Below, one piece after another: positions 49,101 through 58,100 of a stretch of 64,000 nucleotides of DNA. How positions within the stretch are numbered: the stretch's first letter is position 1; each line of letters starts with the position of its first letter. A model generated the notes under the pieces. That model saw nothing but the letters and a program-made list of their open reading frames with translations, searched no databases and was not told the origin of the DNA. Source of the stretch: Chamaecyparis obtusa (Eukaryota; Streptophyta; Pinopsida; Cupressales; Cupressaceae); assembly GCA_027943335.1 (NCBI GenBank), contig BSBK01002054.1, positions 792,421 through 856,420 of the forward strand. The letters run 5' to 3'. Position numbers and translations under genes: made by a program.

Positions 49101-52100
49101 TTCTCTCCCAAGTATATTACTTTTTTTTTTATTTTATCATTTTTCATTCAATCATGATGCTACCATATTAAAATATTTTTATTTTATTATGTTTTGACTT
49201 AATAAGTTTTATCTTCAACAACAAATTATAAAATTAAATACTAAATGTTGTACGCAAACTCAACAAGTTGCAAATTATTCTTTAGCTGAGCGGAATTGGA
49301 GTACATACTCTTTCATCAACTCAGTCAAGTACAATCATTTGGGTGCAACAAAAGCAAAGGATTTGGTCAACATACACTCCAACATTCGCCTATTGTCACA
49401 TAAGCAACTGGACTACAATGTGTGACAAGGAATTGGATATATTCCTGAAGTGTGCTGATTTAGATGCCACAGTTGCACAACTTGCCCAAGTCTCTATAGA
49501 TGAACAAAAGGCGGGTCTTACACATGACACAAATGTAGCTAGTGCGAGTGTGGTTCAAATGAAGTTGAGCCAAATGTTGTGACCTTGATGCCTCTGATCA
49601 TGATGAAGATGAATATGGCATTGGATATTAATTATGGTTTGTAATTTGAATTTTAATTGTGTAATGACATATTGGGACTTGAATATTATCATTTTCAAAA
49701 ATTATGAATATGATATATGAGGTACTTTATTTATAATTTTATTGGCAATTATGGATTTATGAGTATTGCGCTTCTAACTTTTTATTATATTTATAACTTT
49801 GATGTTTGAACATGTATATATAAACTTATAATATGAATGTTTATGAAAATATGTGTGTGTACGGAAGAACCCAATCCCGAATCCAAGGAAAAAAAATTGT
49901 CGTACCTGCATACCCCTACCTGAATCGGCAACTTAGATCATACACAAAACAGAAATACTGAAGTGGTCTATGCCTTCTGAGAGTTCGCTGTTACTAACTA
50001 CATTCCACTCGTTCTCAAAGCTTACATTGGGTTTCAATACTTCAGAAAGCATTGTGCTTGAATAAATTGACTCAAAAACTTTAAAACATATACTAATATG
50101 AAGGAAAAATCTAGTAAAATGTCCATTCCAAATTATTTCTCAGCACACAATCAAAGTGGAGCCCAGCCATTATATGGGTCCTGTGACATATGCAAATTGT
50201 TCATTTACATCAAGTAAAGATCTACAAGAGGAGGTCTAGTAAATACTTCTTGACTAAATTGCCACCTTCGAGCTGAACTCACTGTACTATTATTCTTTTG
50301 GTCTTCGATAACTTCTTCAGGTAAAACTGTAAGCAACTCCAAAATTGCACTGCTACCACTTCCTTGTCCCTGGAGTTCATTCAAACTTGCAAATAACTGC
50401 TCAATTGGCTTTTTCAATTCTACTGATCGGAGAACAAGTGCTGATAATGCCAGGCAGATCTGAGTTAAGAGCTGTTATGCAGTGGAAAACAAGTCAGAAG
50501 ATATCAATCTTTGCAAGTACTGATATTACAACCGTACAGTGCACTTTAATGTGAATCTTCACTAACATAAAACTTTGGTGTAAAAGACCTTAAATAATAG
50601 AAAATACAAAAAAAACTCCTAAGCATTCAGCATCACAAAGTAAAATAATGGCCAAGTACCGAAAAAGGACCCAAGCTATATCTCTTTGCAGCCAAAAGAA
50701 GAGCGGTTTGAAGGGCATTCCTTGCTTCAGGTTGTAAACAAACTCCTTCATTCTGAATCTGTCAAAACCAAAAGTTGTGTTAGAAAGACATTTGTCAGCC
50801 TTTCAAAGTTTCCATGCAGAGCCATGTGATTGGTTAAGAATGCATGAACTAAAACACTGGGTAAAATGGAAACCACTATTTTCCTTTTAAAAACACACTT
50901 TGAACACAGGGATGGTACTTTGAAGACAATTAACAGTACACCTACCAGTATAAAATATTAGACTTCAAAATTAGTAGCAAATTCTTACTTAATCTCTCAC
51001 AACTTCCTGCAACTGTCATGAAACCAACCATGGCCTAAAAATTTTCTGTATCTCCTTAATTATTTCAAGCAGAGATATATAACAAGAATATTTTAAACAA
51101 GTGCAGAAGAAAAAGGAACCAATTACTAACCAAAATTTTCAATATAAGCATTTAAGAGGACAATAATGTTTATTGTTGGAGACTAAATTGTGCGGTGCCG
51201 GATTATTTGTGCTCCCTAATCACTTTGGACGGTACACTTGTTACTTCTATTAATTGAGGATCTCTCTAGCATTGTGCTGACCAGTTCTCTATTTCTATTC
51301 TAGCTTCTTACTATATAATTCACTCATTATTGTAGCTTTCTTGCATGCTAGCTTACATTCACAGGTCTAAGACTCTAAACACAAGCACAGGAAGGGCTTG
51401 GCACCCAAAGCATGACATTCATGCTCTGAACTTTTAAGCTAAAGCAAAATAACTACACATGCAAGACAAAAATTTGGCTATAGCTCAAGACTGCAGTTTC
51501 CTTGAGCTGGTTCGTATTATGGCTTCTTCATATTCTAGCTTCTTTATGCGTTTCTTGTTGTATCTAGTGCTCAGGATTGCTGTTTCCTTGAGCTAGTTGG
51601 TATTATGGCTATGGCCTTGATAATGTAACAGCAAGGTTTCCCTTGTCTAGTTCTTTCTGCTGTTGTTTGGCTGCTGATTTCTGTTGTCTGGCAGTTGCTT
51701 GCCTGTGCCCTATCTTCTATCAGTGTTCTATGAGTGGGTTTCGGATCCCAGCAAAATCAACTTGTAAAGGGTTTCCAGTCCAAACCTGTTTTACCACTAA
51801 TCAAAAACAACACATGCAAGACAAAAAGTAAAGCATACTTTAGCAAAAAACATGCACATAGATATGAAGAACCAGATTCATTCATATTTATTCTCTGTGA
51901 ATTTGCATTCTGAAAGCCACTCTCTACAAGTTAAACTTATATTTGCTCGTTATAATCATGGGCTTCTATAGTGCTTGATGACTTGAGTGCTACAGACTCA
52001 GCATTAATCACTTATATCACTTACATTTGTGATTATCACTTACAAATGGGCAAAAATTTAGTTACTATTCACAACCAATTTTGTTCACAAGAAACAAATC

Positions 52101-55100
52101 TCTTTACAGTTGTGCTTGATAACAAACTATCATGCAAAGCAAAGGAGGCATTATATCACTTACATTTGCATCTATCACTTACAAATGGGCATAAGAATTG
52201 GTTATCACTTGCAACTGATTATGTGCAAAACATTTAAAATTTCAAATCTCTTTACAATTGTGCTTACTAACAAACTATCAGACAAAGCACAGGAGGGGCA
52301 TTATTTGGCACCAACATTCACCTGGCGCAAAACTAAGTTCAGTTCTCTAAACATATCAAAACACTAAAACACCCAAAATTACAAAAAGGACACAAAAGGC
52401 GTCATTGTACAGCATCATTATCTGTGACTTTTGCTGCAATCACTTTAGGAACTTTTGCAACTTCCTCAACAGGTTCCAACTTCTTGAGGCTCGCTTCTTG
52501 AACCTCTAATGCTATTTCTAGCACAGCTGCCAACATCTCTTCTTGCAGATGCGCAAATGTTACAATATTTATCAGCCAAAAACTCGGCCTAAGTGATCAT
52601 TGATGTGCCTGTACATCTCCCCTGGCAACCATACTGCATTGTTCATTTAATCTTAGAAATGTTGTTTCAAGTACAGCTAAGCCATATTGGACAATTCTAC
52701 ACGCAATATTTGAACCAATGGGGACAAGTATTTGCACAAACCTGCTTCTACTTTATCTGCCACTATAGAACAATCATTTGTTAGCCAACATAGTAAGCTC
52801 TGCAACACTTATGTTTGTGTGCAAGTAGTCTCACTCAAGGTGCTCTAAAGTTGTGTGTTCAAGTGCCAACTGCAAATCAATCCAAGCAAAGGGTTTGAGG
52901 ATAGATTTCAATGTCATACTTATGTCTGTAGCTGTTTCATCTACCAGTATCTTCTAGATAGATGATAAATCAAAGCCTGGTGAATCTTGAGGGGTCAAAG
53001 CAAGAAGCAATCACTGGACCAAGACTTTAAGCTATTCAATGTGCACTACTAAAATATCATATGGTCTATAGACATAATACCCAAGAACAAGCCTATGCGC
53101 AATTCAAGATATCCTTCTGAATTAGGCATATCAAAAATCCCAAAATCACAACCAAAGTTGTAGTAGTTCCACTACAGCTATTTTTGCCTTAGACTTTTGC
53201 AATTCCTCCAATGCCCTCCTTTCCCTGGTTTTGGTGGTGGATAACAATAGCTTTAAAGTTCTTTTTCTTCAACCCCGCCTATGTCAAATTGTATATTTCT
53301 CTGTTTTGTGTTGCATTATTGCATTTGTGGCCATTAAAGCCAATGTGGTCAAGCTTCTATCAATCATAGTAAATGGTGCCAACAGTATCCGCTATTGTCC
53401 CATCTTAATTCTCGGAGTGCAATATGCCCAGCACTAGTTAGCAGGCTAAAATTTTAGGGTGGTGAAAACAGTGCACTAGTCAACTACCCAATTAGCAATG
53501 CCAAGTCTACACCCTGATGACTTTTGCACAGGGCCATGCACAAGCAAGGATTGGGTATTGCCTCCAAAAGTTGCATCAATGAGGTTTTGCTCAAGAGAAA
53601 GATGAGCAGCAATATGTATATCTACAAGAAGTTGAACATATTCTAGGTACTTACCTAATCATCTTCTTGTTATTGGCTGTCTTGTGCAATCTTATTAGTA
53701 GTTCATTGTTGGCTTTCCCACTTAGTTTGTCTCACTTCCTTGTTGTTCTCTCCCAATTAAATGTGAATCTAGTCTTTTTCTTCTTTCTTAAGGGACACAA
53801 CACTGGGCTTCCTTTTATGTTCTGCTACATGGTCACCAAGAGATTTCCCTTGCATGGACACACTGGCATCTAGCACGATTGCAATAGTAACTAACGCTCC
53901 ATTCCATTGTCATTTCCTCTCCACCTCCTCATATGCCTTATCCAAAACATATGATGATTGGGATGGCTGATACTTTTCTACTTTGCTACTTCCTTCTACA
54001 TCCAAGTATATTGTGTGAAAGAAATGGCAATAGAATTCAAGAGTTGCATCAATGAATTCTGCTACAAGCACAAGTGGAACTCAATATTCTCTCGCACACT
54101 TGGCAATCAAGTAGTTTTCTTGTTGATCCATAAGAATAATGTCACACAATGTCGTGCTTCTTGGTGTGGCATAGATAAAACTTGGCAAATGTGGTGCCCA
54201 TTGTAAAACAAGCAAGGGATGTCCATTGGGATATCCAATATCTAAAAGCATGCGCAAAATGAACAATGTTCCATAACCAAAGTCTTCCTATTCATACCAC
54301 CTTTCCTAGACATTATTAATCATATATTATTGACCAAAAAAGTAGCCAAGTCACAGTCTATGCATTGTTTCAATCATAACAGGCAAAGTAAGCTTATTCA
54401 CAATTGATTTGTGCAAGATCTTCATGACAATCGAGTGGCAAACAACTCAATCAGTTATATCACTAGCCTTCAAGCACCAGTCTTCATGCTTGCTATCCAC
54501 ATGGGCACAAACTTGGGTGTCATCCAACTTTCTTCAATAGCACTTCAAAATCTTCAAATGGCATATTTGACACTTGCAAGCATGGAAACTCTCTACACTC
54601 AAATAATAGGGGCAAGACAACTTTTGAATTGTCATTCAAATAGAGCATTCCACCATGGGCATAGCTTCATACAAAGTGCACTAACCTTCCTGGTATCCAG
54701 TAGTATGGCAATTGACGTAGGTGCAAGATACTTGTTTCTTTACGGGTAGCAATGTCCTCATTCCATTCCCAATTAGCATCAATTATATCCTTATTAATTA
54801 GTGTCTTCATTAGCATTGCAATTTGCATCCACCTAATCCAAGTAAGGCCCTCTAAGGACCCTATTTCATTTTTTATAACTCAAAATTCAAGTTAAAACCC
54901 TAGCATTAAGCATAGCAAAAAGTTAAAATCCTAAACTTGAAATGATCACCCTAATTATTCTTATTTAAGGACAAGGTTAGATTTTTTCATTGAAACTTAT
55001 ACAAAATGTAACAGCTAACCCTAGGATTAGCCATTGTAGTTTTTTAAGTTTATTATGCCCTTTAAAAATTTCAGTATGTACTAACCCTGAGTTTTGGGAG

Positions 55101-58100
55101 TACATTATAAGGGTTGGCAATATTTTCTGCATTCCAACCTCATTTAACATTACAATTTGATTTTTTGAAAGCAAACTCAGAGGCAAATTTAGAGTTTGAT
55201 AAAGCAGCATAACATTGGATCAAATCCAACCAATTAGGATCTTCAACAACTTTGCAATTTGCATCCATTTGATCCAAGTAAGGTCTCCCTAAGACCCCCT
55301 TTTTAATTTTTCATTATTTGAAACCCTCACTTTACACGTAATTGAAAACCCTAAACAATTACCCTAATTATTATTTTAAGGCTAGGGTTAGATTTTTTAA
55401 TTTAAATTCATATTAAACATAACAATTAACCATAAACTAGTTCTTTGGGTCTGAGATTATTTTTTGTGATTCTTCTAAAATTTTAGTACATCGTTTAAAA
55501 AATTTAGTGTGTTAACCCTGAATTTGTAGCATGTGACTACCAACCCTAAACCTAAATCCCAATTTTTGTAGGGTTATTATAGTTTATTATGATTTTTTTT
55601 TAGATTTCAGAATGCACTAACCCTAACCATTATTAGCCTTAATATTTTTGACTTTGTAATTAGGCAAAGGAATTTATAATTTCTGGCATGAAACTACAAC
55701 CCTAACCCTCAAACCTCAATTTTTTGGGTCTACTATTAAAATTAGGGATTTTTTTAATTTCTAATATGCAACCACTAAACCCACACCCTAACTTTTTAAG
55801 GTATATGGTTAGGGTTACAGATTTTTTATTTTTAGTATGTCTACGTAACAAGGTTAGCATTTGTATTAGGGAACTTTTTAAAATTGTATGTGTTGTGTTC
55901 TAACCTAACCCTAATATTTTTGTCTTCATTTTGCAAATTTCAGGTCATCATGCCATGAAAAAGAGATTTCTAGTTGAAGTATGGAATAGTCGTCCCCAAT
56001 CCAAACAAAGTCCAATGCAATTTTTAGCCTTTGATACTTTAGATTCATCTACATCTTGTACATCATAGAAACCTAACACAAGGGGTGAAAACATTAATAT
56101 GCAACCACTAAACCCAAACCCTAACTTTTTAAGGTATATGGTTAGGGTTACAGAGTTTTTATTTTTAGTATGTCTACGTAACAAGGTTAGCATTAGCATT
56201 AGGGAACTTTTTAAAATTTTATGTAGTGTTCTAACCTAACCCTAATATTTTTGTCTTCATTTTGCAAATTTCAGGTCATCATGCCATGAAAAAGAGATTT
56301 CCAGTTTAAGTATGGAATAGTTGTCCCCAATCCAAACAAAGTCCAATGCAATTTTTAGCCTTGAATACTTTAGATTCATCTACATCTTGTACATCATAGA
56401 AACCTAACACAAGGGGTGAAAACATTAATTTCTTTGCACCTTGTACTACACCAGGTTGGCAACCAACTTTAGAGAGTATAGGGTGGAAGAAGATTGTTCA
56501 TGAGTAGGCCAAAAAGGCTTTCAATAACTTTTGGTACCATTCTAGCTTCTTGTTCAATGTTGTCGAACCTACATATTTGCAAGCTATGGTGACTACCATT
56601 GTAGGGTCAAATCTTAAGTTCAAAGCCCGCTCATATCAAAGTTTGAAGACTAACATGTTGAGCGATGTAGTAAAAAATGTGAGCAATGTCCTTACTAAAC
56701 ATCAAAACAAGTGGGATAAGACAAGGTGCCCTATCATGTTAATTAAATAGGTAGCCTAATAGAAAAGACTAAACTATGATCAATTTCCTTGTAGCATCTA
56801 AGCCTGGCAGAATGTTCCTTAGATATGTGGATGCATTCAATAGAGTGAAATTAATGCAAGCACTTTCACTAAATTTGATGAGGTGGTTGTTGAGATAGGA
56901 CCACAATTTATGGTCCAATTTATTACAAATAGTGCTGTTGTTTGTGTTGTTGTTGGAAGCTTTTCAATGAACTACAATTTTGGAGCCCATGAACGACACA
57001 TTGTCTCAATTTAACTTTAGAAGACACTCGCAAATTTTCATGTTTAAATTTGTATTAGTCAAGATCCACGTTTTCACCAATTTTATTTACAAGAAGCTTC
57101 TTTGGTTATAAACTTATATGTGACGAGATTTGCTACCCACTTCCTTGCATTGAAAGCTCTTTTCATAAATGATGAACGTGAAACTATACAATTGAAAATT
57201 GCCTGCTTTGCAATTATCATCTTACATTTTCGCACTCATTTTGGTATCCATTCTTTTTGTCGTGTTTAAGCATCATTCAAACCCATTCCCAAGCCAAAAT
57301 ATTTGCCACAAATATGCAAAACCTTGGAATCGCATCAAAGAACTCTTTACCATATGAAAGTCAGCAGGACACTAGAGAGTTGTGCAGTGTTTATAGAACA
57401 ATCAAGAAAAATGTTGTGCCAGATAAGCACTGCTGATTGAGGTATGGGACCCTGCACTGGGTCCTGAACTAGCCCCTGCATCAGTACAGACATGGCCACC
57501 CATATAATACAAGGAAAAGGAAATCATAAAGACCGATCCCTACTCAATTATAACTACAAGTAGTTTCCCCTTCATTGCCAGAGGAAGACCATGTCTTCCA
57601 CTCACATCTATCGATGAAGAAAATATCTATGCATTTCATTTTGAACAATGGCAATCAAAAGAAATTGATTTTAAAACAAGTTTTAAAGAGGTCGAATATT
57701 ACAACAATATCTCACCCTCAACCATATACAATTGTTTAGGAGAATCAAACAAGAAATATTGTCATTGTCTCATATGCGCAATCGAGTCATTTGAAGATGA
57801 AGTTCTCTGCAATGTGGCACTTCTTGAACTATGACAGTCTCTTTTGCCAACCTTATGCATGGAAACAATGTAGTGTAAAGGAAATGAGTTCCATTCATTC
57901 TCTTGACAGATGGGTTCTTGTGAACCACTACTCATGAAACATGGGTCAATGAGGTTGACTCAAAAAACTACACAGTTGAATCCTCATAACAATATCACAA
58001 TGTAGTGTAATTCACCTTGGGTTACAAATCTTACAGAATTCCAAAGATGTTTCCTTCTAGGAAATTATTTTTGGTCACTGCAAAGAAGTTAGTACTTCTG

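Larger units (their letters stand above)
45620..49631 (+). pseudogene. hAT transposase gene, near full length, split by an LTR insertion
   Basis: The start at 45620 reads MAGSGSSNSVSQENPFKIDA, then SPLWRYTKLIKQM. Later blocks: CIYNNGLPLNIVISPY, RPLINVIVVDCEGKEKDASF, VQVITNNAK, FTKPIMSMIRYVDNN, TTPLHLLSYALPPRFYS, MAPYRD, then (after the insertion at 47266-48891) EVAVGYRATFRM and the dimerisation motif LAERNWSTYSFINSV through LVNIHSNIRLLS. It ends DEDEYGIGY stop at 49631. Several frameshifts and stops, so it is inactive. The family moves by cut-and-paste with 8-bp target duplications, but terminal repeats were not located. Confidence 0.82.
43612..50246 (-). other. Importin intron 3 (about 6.6 kb)
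   Basis: It lies between exons 3 and 4. The main content is a plus-strand hAT transposase pseudogene split by a TRIM-like LTR insertion. In 43.6-45.5 kb I see no gene. A pair of similar short segments (tcaagcatggcttcagtgaattggg and tcaaacatggctccaggcaattggg type) at about 44180 and 44455 suggests an old local duplication. Confidence 0.8.
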
